A stretch of DNA of 64,000 bases. Source: Scatomonas sp963928055. Its GTDB lineage: Bacteria > Bacillota > Clostridia > Lachnospirales > Lachnospiraceae. Shown here one piece after another: positions 34,211 to 43,016 of this stretch. Every line of letters begins with the position of its first letter. The stretch's first letter is position 1. The position numbers were made by a program, and so were the translations under genes. The stretch lies in NCBI GenBank assembly GCA_963928055.1, contig CAWVDN010000004.1:62001-126000 (forward strand). The letters are read 5' to 3'. Under the pieces are notes generated by a model. It was not told where the DNA came from. It saw only the letters and a program-made list of their open reading frames with translations, and ran no database searches.

Positions 34211-34594
34211 ATGGAATGGACAGAGAACCTTACAGGTCTTCAGCATATCGGCATCCCCACGGAGAATATCCGGGCCACGGCGGACTTTTTCCACCGGCTG
34301 GGGTTTGAGACGGCCCTGGAGACGGATAATGAGGGATCAAAGGTTGTTTTTCTGAAACTGGGAAGCCTGGTAGTGGAAACGTACGAAGTCGAAAAGGCCG
34401 CCGGCTGTGAGGGGGCCATTGATCACATGGCGCTGAACGTCCGGGACATTCGGGAGGCGTACCGGCAGGTATCCGGCCTGGGTATCCGGATCCTGCAGGA
34501 GATCACCTTCCTTCCCTTCTGGGAAAACGGGGTGAAATTCTTTATTGCGGAAGGACCGAACAGAGAGCGGATCGAATTTGCCCAGTATCTGTAG
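34211..34594 (+). CDS. VOC family protein
   Basis: A 127-residue VOC fold protein with LQHIGIPTENIRATADFFHRLGF as first module and IDHMALNVRDIREAYRQV as the second. His and Glu positions suitable for metal binding occur in QHIGI, VVETYEV, DHMAL and RIEFAQ. It resembles lactoylglutathione lyase and bleomycin-resistance-like proteins, without evidence for either. Start ATG 34211 is preceded by ACAGGAGG. It is a single gene between vanZ-like and secA, unrelated in position to the VOC gene of the sugar cluster. Confidence 0.88.
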   Translation: MEWTENLTGLQHIGIPTENIRATADFFHRLGFETALETDNEGSKVVFLKLGSLVVETYEVEKAAGCEGAIDHMALNVRDIREAYRQVSGLGIRILQEITFLPFWENGVKFFIAEGPNRERIEFAQYL

Positions 34595-34612
34595 AAATCA
34601 GGAAAGAACGGC

Positions 34613-34664
34613 AGGGGGCGCTGTTTCATGGAAGAGAGAGCATCTATGGAGCGGCGCCCCTTAA
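34613..34664 (+). terminator. Weak terminator after the VOC gene
   Basis: GGGGCGC (34615-34621) pairs with GCGCCCC (34654-34660) around a 32-base loop, followed by TTAAATGTT. The weak T-run makes this uncertain. Confidence 0.45.
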
Positions 34665-34682
34665 ATGTTCACGAAAAATTCA

Positions 34683-34711
34683 TTGTTAAATAGGTAAGAA
34701 AGTGCTAGAAT
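34683..34711 (+). promoter_or_regulatory. Promoter of secA
   Basis: TTGTTA (34683-34688), a 17-base spacer and TAGAAT (34706-34711), 77 bases upstream of the secA start. Confidence 0.6.
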
Positions 34712-34787
34712 AGGAGCGGTATGTAAACGGACAGACCGCTGCGGGGCAGCGCTGTCCCAGTATGAACAGTAACAGGAGCGATTTAGA

Positions 34788-37361
34788 ATGAAATTATCCG
34801 AGCGAATTTTCGGCACCCACAGTGCCAGGGAATTGAAGAGGATCATGCCCATTGTGGATAAGATCGAAGCTCTGCGGCCTGCCATGCAGAAGCTGACGGA
34901 TGAGGAACTGAAAGGGAAGACCCGGGAATTCAAGGAACGTCTCGGCAAGGGGGAAACCCTGGATGATCTGCTGCCGGAGGCCTTCGCGGTAGTCCGGGAG
35001 GCGGCCAAAAGAGTCCTGAATATGGAGCACTACCGGGTACAGCTCATCGGCGGGATCATCCTGCATCAGGGCCGTATCGCCGAGATGAAGACCGGTGAGG
35101 GCAAGACCCTGGTCTCCACGCTGCCGGCGTATCTGAATGCCCTGACCGGCAGAGGCGTGCATATCGTTACCGTCAATGATTACCTGGCCAAGCGTGACGC
35201 CGAGTGGATGGGCCAGGTCCATGAATTTCTGGGCCTGACGGTAGGCGTGGTCCTGAACTCCATGAAGAATGATGAGCGCCGGGCAGCCTACGCCTGCGAC
35301 ATTACCTATGTCACCAACAATGAGGATGGTTTCGACTATCTGCGTGACAACATGGTCATCTATAAAGAGCAGCTGGTGCAGAGGGAACTGGCCTACGCCA
35401 TCATCGATGAGGTGGACTCTGTCCTGATCGACGAGGCCCGGACGCCCCTGATCATTTCCGGTCAGAGCGGCAAATCCACCAAGCTCTATGAAACCTGTGA
35501 TATCCTGGCTCAGCAGCTGAAGCGGGGCGAGGCCTCCGGGGAGGTCACCAAGATGACCGCCATCCTGGGAGAGGAGATCACGGAGACCGGCGATTTTATC
35601 GTCAACGAGAAGGATAAGATCGTGACCCTCACCGAGGAAGGCGTCAAGAAGGTGGAGAAATTCTTCCATATAGAAAACCTTTCCGATCCGGAGAACCTGG
35701 AGATCCAGCACAACATCATCCTGGCTCTGCGGGCCCACAATCTGATGTTCCGGGATCAGGATTATGTGGTGAAGGACGACGAGGTCCTCATCGTAGATGA
35801 ATTTACAGGGCGTATCATGCCGGGCCGCCGTTACTCCGACGGTCTCCATCAGGCCATCGAGGCCAAGGAGCACGTGAAGGTCCGCAGGGAGAGCAAGACC
35901 CTGGCCACCATCACCTTCCAGAACTTCTTTAACAAATACGAGAAAAAGGCCGGTATGACCGGTACCGCCCTGACAGAGGAGCAGGAGTTCCGGGATATCT
36001 ACGGCATGGATGTCATCGAGATCCCCACCAACAAGCCGGTGGCCCGTGTCGATTACAACGACGCGGTCTATATGACCAAGAAGGAAAAGTTCCACGCGGT
36101 GGTGGAAGAGATCAAGGAGGCGCATGCCAGAAGACAGCCGGTGCTGGTGGGTACCATCACCATCGAGACTTCCGAGATGCTCAGCAAGATGCTGAAAAGG
36201 GAGGGGATCCCGCATCAGGTCCTGAATGCCAAGTTCCATGAACTGGAGGCGGAGATCGTTTCCCATGCCGGCGAGGCGGGAACGGTGACCATTGCCACCA
36301 ACATGGCGGGCCGTGGTACGGATATCAAGCTGGACGAGGAGGCCAGGGCTGCCGGAGGATTAAAGATCATCGGCACGGAGCGCCATGAGTCCAGGCGTAT
36401 CGATAATCAGCTCCGGGGACGTTCCGGACGCCAGGGAGATCCTGGAGAGTCCAGATTCTATATTTCTCTGGAGGACGACCTTATGCGCCTCTTCGGCTCC
36501 GAGAAGCTGATGGGCGTGTTCCGGGCTATGGGCGTGGCGGAAAACGAGCAGATCGAGCACAAGATGCTGACCTCCGCCATTGAAAAAGCCCAGGAGAAGA
36601 TCGAGGGCAACAACTACGGCATCCGGAAGAATCTGCTGGATTATGACCGGGTCAACAATGAGCAGCGGGAGATCATTTACAAAGAAAGACGCCGGGTACT
36701 GGACGGCGAGAATATGCGGGATTCCATATTTAAGATGATCTACGACACGGTGGACGGCACCGTGGATATGTGCATCTCCGAGGACGCGGAGCATTCCGAA
36801 TGGGATCTCCAGGAGCTGAACCGCCTGCTGATCCCGGTGATCCCCCTGAAGCCGGTGACGGAGGAAGATGTCAAGGGGCTGAAAAAGAACGAGCTGAAGC
36901 AGAAGCTGAAAGAGAGCGCGGTGAAGCTCTACGAGGAGAAAGAGACGGAATTCCCACAGGAAGAGCAGATCCGGGAACTGGAGCGGGTGATCTTACTGAA
37001 GGTCATCGACCAGAAGTGGATGGACCACATCGACGACATGGATCAGCTCCGCCAGGGCATCGGCCTGCAGGCCTACGGACAGAGAGATCCCAAGGTAGAG
37101 TACAAGATGGCTGCCTACGATATGTTCAACGAGATGGTGGATTCCATCCAGCAGGATACCGTGCGTCTCCTGTATCATGTGCGCATTGAGCAGAAGGTGG
37201 AGAGAGAGCAGGTCGCCAAGGTGACCGGCACCAACAAGGACGACAGCGCCGTGAAGAAGCCCGCCCAGAGAGCAGAAAAGAAGATCTATCCCAACGATCC
37301 CTGCCCCTGCGGAAGCGGCAAGAAGTACAAACAGTGCTGCGGAAGGAAAAAGGTCGGCTGA
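34788..37361 (+). CDS. secA: Preprotein translocase ATPase SecA
   Basis: An 857-residue, full-length SecA. The DEAD motor has Walker A MKTGEGKT, the DEAD-type box VDSVLIDEARTPLIISG, the preprotein crosslinking domain between them, and motif VI NQLRGRSGRQGDPG. The helical scaffold includes LLDYDRVNNEQREIIY and the C-terminal SEC-C zinc site is CPCGSGKKYKQCCG. SecA drives export of unfolded preproteins through SecYEG. It is followed 80 bases later by prfB, a conserved secA-prfB order in Firmicutes. No defects are visible, and the gene lies in the frameshift-free middle of the window. Confidence 0.98.
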   Translation: MKLSERIFGTHSARELKRIMPIVDKIEALRPAMQKLTDEELKGKTREFKERLGKGETLDDLLPEAFAVVREAAKRVLNMEHYRVQLIGGIILHQGRIAEMKTGEGKTLVSTLPAYLNALTGRGVHIVTVNDYLAKRDAEWMGQVHEFLGLTVGVVLNSMKNDERRAAYACDITYVTNNEDGFDYLRDNMVIYKEQLVQRELAYAIIDEVDSVLIDEARTPLIISGQSGKSTKLYETCDILAQQLKRGEASGEVTKMTAILGEEITETGDFIVNEKDKIVTLTEEGVKKVEKFFHIENLSDPENLEIQHNIILALRAHNLMFRDQDYVVKDDEVLIVDEFTGRIMPGRRYSDGLHQAIEAKEHVKVRRESKTLATITFQNFFNKYEKKAGMTGTALTEEQEFRDIYGMDVIEIPTNKPVARVDYNDAVYMTKKEKFHAVVEEIKEAHARRQPVLVGTITIETSEMLSKMLKREGIPHQVLNAKFHELEAEIVSHAGEAGTVTIATNMAGRGTDIKLDEEARAAGGLKIIGTERHESRRIDNQLRGRSGRQGDPGESRFYISLEDDLMRLFGSEKLMGVFRAMGVAENEQIEHKMLTSAIEKAQEKIEGNNYGIRKNLLDYDRVNNEQREIIYKERRRVLDGENMRDSIFKMIYDTVDGTVDMCISEDAEHSEWDLQELNRLLIPVIPLKPVTEEDVKGLKKNELKQKLKESAVKLYEEKETEFPQEEQIRELERVILLKVIDQKWMDHIDDMDQLRQGIGLQAYGQRDPKVEYKMAAYDMFNEMVDSIQQDTVRLLYHVRIEQKVEREQVAKVTGTNKDDSAVKKPAQRAEKKIYPNDPCPCGSGKKYKQCCGRKKVG

Positions 37362-37444
37362 CCGTTCCGAAAAACGGATGACGGCGCCGCGGTTTCCGCG
37401 GTGTCTGCATATAAAAATCAAAAATAAGAAAGTGGGTGAAACTT

Positions 37445-38555
37445 GTGGTAGAACTTGATCAGTTTAAGACCGAGCTGAACGCTTACGAGGGACCATTAGT
37501 GGAAGTGAGGGATTCACTTTGACCTCGCTAACAAAGAGCAGAGGATCGAAGAATTAGAAAGAAAGATGGAGGAACCGGATTTCTGGGATGTGCCCGAGAA
37601 GGCGCAGGAACAGATGAAAGAGCTGGGCGATCTGAAAGAAGACCGGGATACCTACAAGAAACTGGTGGCGGCCAAAGAGGACATGGAAACGCTGATCGAA
37701 ATGGGATACGAGGAGAACGACCCCTCCGTGATCCCGGAGATTCAGGAGATGCTGGAGGACTTTAAGCAGAGCTTTGACGCCATCCGGGTGAAGACTCTCC
37801 TGTCCGGGGAATATGACAAGTGCAACGCCATTCTGAAGCTGAACGCGGGGGCCGGCGGCACCGAGGCCATGGACTGGTGCGGCATGCTCTACCGGATGTA
37901 CCGCAGATGGGCGGAGCGAAAGGGCTTTGCCGTGGAAGAACTGGACTTTCTGGAGGGCGAGGAAGCCGGCGTAAAATCCGTTACCTTTCAGGTCAACGGA
38001 GAAAATGCTTACGGCTACCTGAAGTCGGAAAAAGGCGTGCACCGTCTGGTGCGGATCTCTCCTTTCAACGCCAATGGGAAAAGACAGACTTCCTTCGTGT
38101 CCTGCGACGTCATGCCGGATATCGAGGACGATATCGACATTGAGGTGAAGGACGAGGATATCCGGATCGATACCTACCGATCCAGCGGCGCCGGCGGACA
38201 GCACATCAACAAGACGTCTTCCGCCATCCGTATTACCCATTTCCCCACGGGGATCGTGGTGACCTGCCAGAATGAGCGTTCTCAGCACATGAACAAGGAG
38301 AAGGCCATGCAGATGCTGAAGGCCAAGCTGTACATGCTGGCCCAGGAAGAGCAGGCGGCCAAACTGTCGGGGATCCGGGGCGAGGTGACGGATATTGCCT
38401 GGGGCAATCAGATCCGCTCCTACGTGATGCAGCCGTATACTATGGTAAAAGATCACAGGACCAACGAGGAGACGGGACAGGTGGACAACGTCATGGACGG
38501 AGATATCGACCGCTTTATCAACGCCTATCTGAAATGGACCGCTCTGAAAAAATAG
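37445..38555 (+). CDS. prfB: Peptide chain release factor 2, programmed +1 frameshift
   Basis: RF2 of about 369 residues after frameshifting. Translation starts at GTG 37445 (VVELDQFKTELNAY), reaches CTT TGA at 37517-37522 after 25 codons, and must slip +1 to continue as DLANKEQRIEELERKMEEPD. The SPF anticodon-like tripeptide (RISPFNANGKRQ) identifies RF2 rather than RF1, and SSGAGGQHINKT has the GGQ motif for peptidyl-tRNA hydrolysis. The factor reads UGA and UAA. Low RF2 favours the slip, so the protein controls its own level. It is the gene directly after secA. Confidence 0.97.
37508..37523 (+). promoter_or_regulatory. Programmed +1 ribosomal frameshift site of prfB
   Basis: The slippery CTT TGA C (37517-37523) is preceded by a Shine-Dalgarno-like GAGGGA (37508-37512). 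This is the classical RF2 autoregulation arrangement; spacing from AGGG to the CTT codon is slightly longer than in E. coli. Confidence 0.93.
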
Positions 38556-38573
38556 AGGCGGATACAGGGAGAA

Positions 38574-38633
38574 AGAAGACAGGATCTGACGGGCTGCCGG
38601 CAGCGGCCCGGCTCCGGATCCTGTCTTCTGTGT
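38574..38633 (+). terminator. Terminator after prfB
   Basis: A 13-bp stem, AGAAGACAGGATC (38574-38586) with GATCCTGTCTTCT (38617-38629), has a GC-rich inner hairpin and is followed by GTGTTT. Confidence 0.82.
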
Positions 38634-38654
38634 TTCCCGGGAGTGAAATAGTGC

Positions 38655-38683
38655 TTGCGAAAACCCCGGGTTTATGATACTAT
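38655..38683 (+). promoter_or_regulatory. Promoter of the threonine (hom) operon
   Basis: TTGCGA (38655-38660), a 17-base spacer and TACTAT (38678-38683); an alternative -10 box TATGAT lies at 38673. It is 56 bases upstream of the first start codon. Confidence 0.5.
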
Positions 38684-38726
38684 CTTTTCTGTGAGCACAA
38701 ATGTTTTTCGCTGACGCACAGAAAAG
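38684..38726 (+). promoter_or_regulatory. Inverted repeat in the 5' leader of the hom operon
   Basis: CTTTTCTGTG (38684-38693) pairs exactly with CACAGAAAAG (38717-38726) around a 23-base loop. It occupies the transcript's first bases, just before the ribosome site GGCAGGAG, and could be an operator or a translation-control hairpin. Confidence 0.5.
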
Positions 38727-38738
38727 GGCAGGAGAACA

Positions 38739-39176
38739 ATGAGTGAGAAGTATTACGTTGTGAAAGAAAAGGCAGTTCCCGAGGTGCTGCTGAAAGTCCT
38801 GGAAGTTAAGAAGCTTATGGAGAGCAGCCGGAAGCTGACCGTTCAGCAGGCAGCGGAGCAGGTGGGCATCAGCCGCAGCTCCTTTTATAAGTACCAGGAC
38901 GATATTTTCCCCTTCCACGACAACGCAAAGGGAAAAACCATCACATTTATCCTCCAGATGGAGGACGAGCCCGGGATCCTCTCGGATGTGCTGAAGATCA
39001 TCGCGGAATATCACGGCAACATCCTGACCATCCATCAGTCCATCCCCATTAACGGAGTCGCCACCCTGACCATCAGCGTGGACATCGCCCCGGAGCTGGG
39101 GGACGCGGCGGCCATGGTGGATCACATTGAGGAGAGACCGGGTGTGCATGATTTAAAAATACTAGGCAGGGAGTGA
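38739..39176 (+). CDS. ACT domain-containing protein (UPF0735, PheB-like)
   Basis: A 145-residue protein. The N-terminal third resembles a helix-turn-helix (KLTVQQAAEQVGISRSSFYK) and the C-terminal ~75 residues form an ACT domain (GKTITFILQMEDEPGILSDVLKIIAEYHGNILTIHQ). ACT domains bind amino acids. Members of UPF0735 in Bacillus lie next to hom or pheA genes, and here hom begins seven bases after the stop, so it probably senses threonine or a related amino acid and adjusts the operon or enzyme. The mode of action is not established. Confidence 0.9.
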   Translation: MSEKYYVVKEKAVPEVLLKVLEVKKLMESSRKLTVQQAAEQVGISRSSFYKYQDDIFPFHDNAKGKTITFILQMEDEPGILSDVLKIIAEYHGNILTIHQSIPINGVATLTISVDIAPELGDAAAMVDHIEERPGVHDLKILGRE

Positions 39177-39183
39177 AGAAAAA

Positions 39184-40401
39184 ATGGTTAAGATCGCAGT
39201 ATTAGGCTATGGAACCGTAGGATCCGGCGTGGTGGAGGTTTTCAGGGAAAACCGCGGCAGCATCGGCAAAAAAGCCGGAGAAGAGATAGAAGTAAAATAC
39301 GTGCTGGATCTCCGGGATTTTCCGGGAGACCCGGTGGAAAAGATCCTGGTCCACGATTACCAGGTGATCCTGGAGGATCCGGAAGTCCGGGTGGTGGTGG
39401 AGACCATGGGAGGCCTGAAGCCGGCCTATGAATTCACAAAACAGGCCCTGCTGGCAGGCAAAAGCGTCTGCACCTCCAATAAGGAGCTGGTGGCCCGGCA
39501 CGGAGCGGAGCTGATGGAGACCGCCCGGGAACACAGCGTGAATTATCTCTATGAGGCCAGCTGCGGCGGCGGCATTCCCATTATCCGCCCCCTGTGCACC
39601 TGCCTCACCGCCGATGAGATCGACGAGGTCAGCGGCATCCTCAACGGCACCACCAATTATATCCTGACCAAGATGACCAGCGACGGCACGGATTTTGAAA
39701 CAGCTCTTCATGAGGCGCAGGAGAAGGGGTACGCGGAGCGGAACCCCGAGGCGGATGTGGAGGGCTACGATGCCTGCCGCAAGATCGCCATTCTTTCCTC
39801 TCTGGCCTTCGGCAGCCAGGTGGATTATCAGGATATCTACACGGAAGGGATCACAAAGATCACAGCGGAGGATATTAAATACGCCCAGGCCATCGGCGTC
39901 AGCATCAAGCTGCTGGCCACCAGCCGCCGGGTGGAGGGCGGCGTTTACGCCATGGTAAGCCCGGTGATGATCGGCGCTTCCAATCCCCTGTACAGTGTGT
40001 CCGGCGTGTTCAACGCTATTTTCGTACACGGAAATATGCTGGGGGACGCCATGTTCTACGGAAGCGGCGCCGGAAAGCTCCCCACCGCCAGCGCTGTGGC
40101 AGCCGATGTGGTGGACTGTGTCAGACATCTGGGAAAGAACATCCCCATCAGCTGGGGCGAGGGCAAAATGGCACTGATGGATACCGGAGATGTGAAGCAT
40201 CGCTTCTTTGTGCGCCTGCAGGGCAGCCTGGGAGAGCGCCGTCAGGAAGTGGAGGCGGCCTTCGGACCGGTGGAGACCATCAGCGTGCCCGGCGTAGACG
40301 GGGAATTCGCCTTTATCACCGGCGAGATGCCGGAGGCGGAATATAAGAGAAAAGCGGAAAAGACAGAAGGAATCATCAGCATGATAAGGGCCAGATTCTG
40401 A
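39184..40401 (+). CDS. hom: Homoserine dehydrogenase
   Basis: A 405-residue homoserine dehydrogenase, making homoserine from aspartate semialdehyde on the way to threonine and methionine. The NAD(P) site VLGYGTVGSGVVEV, the substrate region LNGTTNYILTKM and the catalytic YAERNPEADVEGYDACRK are present. A C-terminal ACT-type segment (~345-405, RFFVRLQGSLGERRQEVEAAF and onward) may give threonine feedback control. It is flanked by an ACT regulator and a phosphoglycerate mutase-like protein that is probably a homoserine kinase, so the operon covers two successive steps. Confidence 0.96.
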   Translation: MVKIAVLGYGTVGSGVVEVFRENRGSIGKKAGEEIEVKYVLDLRDFPGDPVEKILVHDYQVILEDPEVRVVVETMGGLKPAYEFTKQALLAGKSVCTSNKELVARHGAELMETAREHSVNYLYEASCGGGIPIIRPLCTCLTADEIDEVSGILNGTTNYILTKMTSDGTDFETALHEAQEKGYAERNPEADVEGYDACRKIAILSSLAFGSQVDYQDIYTEGITKITAEDIKYAQAIGVSIKLLATSRRVEGGVYAMVSPVMIGASNPLYSVSGVFNAIFVHGNMLGDAMFYGSGAGKLPTASAVAADVVDCVRHLGKNIPISWGEGKMALMDTGDVKHRFFVRLQGSLGERRQEVEAAFGPVETISVPGVDGEFAFITGEMPEAEYKRKAEKTEGIISMIRARF

Positions 40402-40484
40402 TCGGGGAACGCTCCGGTCAGGAGCAGGCAGAGGAGCGGACAGCGGCATCTGTCTGCGGAAAGACCCGCAGGAGGAGAAAGATT

Positions 40485-41690
40485 ATGAAATATATTGTAA
40501 TGCTGGGCGACGGTATGGCCGACGAGCCCCTGGAAGCGCTGGGAGGGAAAAGCCCCCTGGAGTACGCGGATACCCCCACCCTGGACGATTACGCAAAAAA
40601 ATCAGAGATCGGCATGGTATCCACGATCCCGGAGGGTATGTCGCCGGGAAGCGACACCGCCAACCTTTCCGTCATCGGATATGATCCCCGGGAATACTAT
40701 ACCGGGCGTTCCCCTCTGGAGGCTCTGAGTATCGGCGTACCGATGAAGGATACGGATGTGGCCCTGCGCTGCAACATCGTCACCCTCTCCCGGGAAGAAG
40801 GGATCCCCTATGAGAAACGGACCATTCTGGATCACAGCTCCGGGGAGATCCGCACAGAGGACGCGGCGGAGCTGCTGAAAGCCGTTGCGGCGGAGCTGCA
40901 GGATGAAACGTATCAGTTTTACGTGGGCACCAGCTACCGTCACTGTCTGATCTGGGCCAACGGTTCGGTCGTACCTCTGACGCCGCCCCACGATGTGCTG
41001 GGACAGGTGATCGGGGAGTACCTTCCCAAAGACGCCCGGCTCCGGGAGATGCAGGAAAAGAGTTACGAGATCCTGTCCCGGCATCCCATAAATATCGAGA
41101 GGGTAAAAAAAGGCCTGAATCCCGCCAACAGCCTCTGGTTCTGGGGCGCGGGCACCCGGCCGGCCCTGTCCTCGTTTTATGAGAAATACCACAAACGGGG
41201 CGTAATGATCTCCGCGGTAGATCTGCTGAAAGGCATCGCCGTAGGCGCGGGCATCGAAAATAAGATCGTGGAAGGGGCCAACGGAGGTCTGGATACCAAC
41301 TATGAAGGCAAAGCCCAGGCAGCCATCGACGCCCTGCTGAAAGAGGGCTATGATTTCGCCTACATCCATCTGGAGGCCCCGGATGAAATGGGCCACCAGG
41401 GAAGCCCGGAGCGGAAGGTCCAGGCCATCTCCAACATGGACAAGCGGATCCTGAAGCATATCCGGGAAGCCATGGACGCTTCCGGGGAGGATTACCGCCT
41501 GCTGGTGCTGCCGGATCATCCCACCCCCATCCGGCTTCGGACCCATGTGGCGGAGCCTGTGCCCTATCTGCTCTACGACAGCACAAAGCCCCAGGACCGC
41601 TCCTGGCACTATAACGAGCGGGAAGCGGCGGAGAGCGGCCGTCATATAGACAGAGGCTGCGACCTTATGGGCTACCTGTTTCAGGAATAA
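40485..41690 (+). CDS. Phosphoglycerate mutase-like protein, proposed homoserine kinase
   Basis: A 401-residue member of the alkaline phosphatase superfamily, related to archaeal-type cofactor-independent phosphoglycerate mutase (ApgM). Metal-site motifs are visible: VMLGDGMADEPL, MSPGSDTANLSVIGYDP (with the Ser/Thr nucleophile region), HLEAPDEMGHQG and VLPDHPTPIRLRTH. A distinct branch of this family is annotated as a proposed homoserine kinase (TIGR02535) because it accompanies threonine genes in species lacking ThrB. Its position 83 bases after hom strongly supports that role here. The alternative is an extra phosphoglycerate mutase. The leader (40402-40484) contains no strong terminator. 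Confidence 0.88.
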   Translation: MKYIVMLGDGMADEPLEALGGKSPLEYADTPTLDDYAKKSEIGMVSTIPEGMSPGSDTANLSVIGYDPREYYTGRSPLEALSIGVPMKDTDVALRCNIVTLSREEGIPYEKRTILDHSSGEIRTEDAAELLKAVAAELQDETYQFYVGTSYRHCLIWANGSVVPLTPPHDVLGQVIGEYLPKDARLREMQEKSYEILSRHPINIERVKKGLNPANSLWFWGAGTRPALSSFYEKYHKRGVMISAVDLLKGIAVGAGIENKIVEGANGGLDTNYEGKAQAAIDALLKEGYDFAYIHLEAPDEMGHQGSPERKVQAISNMDKRILKHIREAMDASGEDYRLLVLPDHPTPIRLRTHVAEPVPYLLYDSTKPQDRSWHYNEREAAESGRHIDRGCDLMGYLFQE

Positions 41691-41707
41691 GCCGGGAGGC
41701 GGGGAAC

Positions 41708-42196
41708 ATGTTCAGAGAAATGAGACGGAAAAAGCAGCAGCTTTCCCGGGAGGAGACGGAAGGCCTTCTGGAGAAAGGGACGTCCGGTGTGCTGGCGGTG
41801 CTTGGCGACGGGGACTGGCCCTACGCGGTGCCTTTAAGCTACGCGTACCGGGAGGGGAAGATCTACTTTCACTGCGCCGGCAGCGGCCATAAGCTGGACG
41901 CGGTCCGGAACTGCCAGAAGGTTTCCTTCTGCGTCGTCGGGCAGGATCAGGTGATCCCGGAAAAATATACCACCTGCTTCCGCAGCGCCATTGCCTTCGG
42001 CCGGGCCAGGATCCTGGAGGAGGACGCTGAAAAAAGAAAGGCCATCCTGCTGCTGGCAGAAAAATACTGTCCGGAACAGCGGGCCGGGTGGCGGGAAGAA
42101 ATAGACAGGGAGTGGAAAAACCTGTGCCTGGTGGAGATCACCGTAGATCACCTCACCGGAAAACAGGCCGTCGAACTGAGAAAATCCGCGGATTAA
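41708..42196 (+). CDS. Pyridoxamine 5'-phosphate oxidase family flavoprotein
   Basis: A 162-residue split beta-barrel protein of the NimA/PNPOx-like group. It begins MFREMRRKKQQLSREETEGLL, a common start for this subgroup, followed by GVLAVLGDGDWPYAVPLSYAYREGKIYFHCAGSGHKLDAVR, which is the FMN-binding barrel. Its natural substrate is unknown; such proteins bind flavin or heme and some reduce nitro compounds. It follows the hom operon by 17 bases and ends before a good terminator. Confidence 0.88.
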   Translation: MFREMRRKKQQLSREETEGLLEKGTSGVLAVLGDGDWPYAVPLSYAYREGKIYFHCAGSGHKLDAVRNCQKVSFCVVGQDQVIPEKYTTCFRSAIAFGRARILEEDAEKRKAILLLAEKYCPEQRAGWREEIDREWKNLCLVEITVDHLTGKQAVELRKSAD

Positions 42197-42204
42197 AACA
42201 GAAA

Positions 42205-42250
42205 AAAAGCAGTGCCGGAAGACAGAGATCCATCTTTCGGCACTGCTTTT
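42205..42250. terminator. Bidirectional terminator between flavoprotein and DUF975 genes
   Basis: AAAAGCAGTGCCG (42205-42217) pairs with CGGCACTGCTTTT (42238-42250), a 13-bp stem with A- and T-runs on both sides. It separates two convergent genes. Confidence 0.9.
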
Positions 42251-42299
42251 CTGCGCCGCCGCCCAGGACGTAAGAGCCGGCGTCCGCTGAGGAACCGGG

Positions 42300-43016
42300 T
42301 CAGTTGCCTGCCGGAATGTCCAGGTAAAAACATACCAGCGTGGTCTCCTGGTAGGGGATGATCCACAGGAAGCCGATAAAACAGCTTAAGATCCCCAGCA
42401 GATACATGCCCAGGAAACTGAACCGCAGATAAAGATACCTGCCCTTCCGCCCTTTCATGAGGGCCCTGCTTTTTTTCAGGGCTTCCCCGGCGGAAAGATC
42501 ATCGTGATCCAGCAGCAGGTAAATGGCCAGGGAAAACCACAGGGTGATCAGGACGGACAGAAAAACTGCCGCGAACTGCCAGCCGAAGGTAAGTCCGTAG
42601 AAAAGGGGTTCGCTGATCTGTCCGGCGTCCAGCCAGAGGACGAAAAAGATATCCGGGATCTCCAGCACCAGGGTCATGGCGGCCAGAAGGGTTTTTACCG
42701 CCAGAAGCCGGTCTGACTGGCTGCTGAAGGCGTAAAAGAGATCCCCGAAAGCGATCTCCTGTCCCCGGCAGGCCAGCAGCGCCATCCGGGAGAGCCCCAC
42801 CAGCAGCATACTGGTGAATACGGAGACCGCGAAGGCCAGGAAGAACCGCAGGAGGATGCCGGAGATCCCCGGCACCTGTCCCAGCAGAGTCCCGGGCAGG
42901 GTATTCAGGATCATGCTGATCAAGGCAATGAGCAGCAGGCCTCCGATAAACATTCCGTAGCGTCCCTGGAGGGTGATCCGTGCCTTGGTTTTCAGATAAG
43001 CGCTGTATCGGGTCAT
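42300..43016 (-). CDS. DUF975 family integral membrane protein
   Basis: A 238-residue protein with five or six hydrophobic segments, of the DUF975 type common in Clostridia. It starts with a short soluble region (MTRYSAYLKTKARITLQGRY), has GLSRMALLACRGQEIAFGDLFYAF and ends with YQETTLVCFYLDI. Function is unknown; a role in membrane or envelope stress has been suggested for related families only by association. The ATG at 43016 overlaps the stop of the preceding leftward gene (ATGA on the minus strand), so translation is coupled. Confidence 0.82.
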   Translation of the reverse strand: MTRYSAYLKTKARITLQGRYGMFIGGLLLIALISMILNTLPGTLLGQVPGISGILLRFFLAFAVSVFTSMLLVGLSRMALLACRGQEIAFGDLFYAFSSQSDRLLAVKTLLAAMTLVLEIPDIFFVLWLDAGQISEPLFYGLTFGWQFAAVFLSVLITLWFSLAIYLLLDHDDLSAGEALKKSRALMKGRKGRYLYLRFSFLGMYLLGILSCFIGFLWIIPYQETTLVCFYLDIPAGN

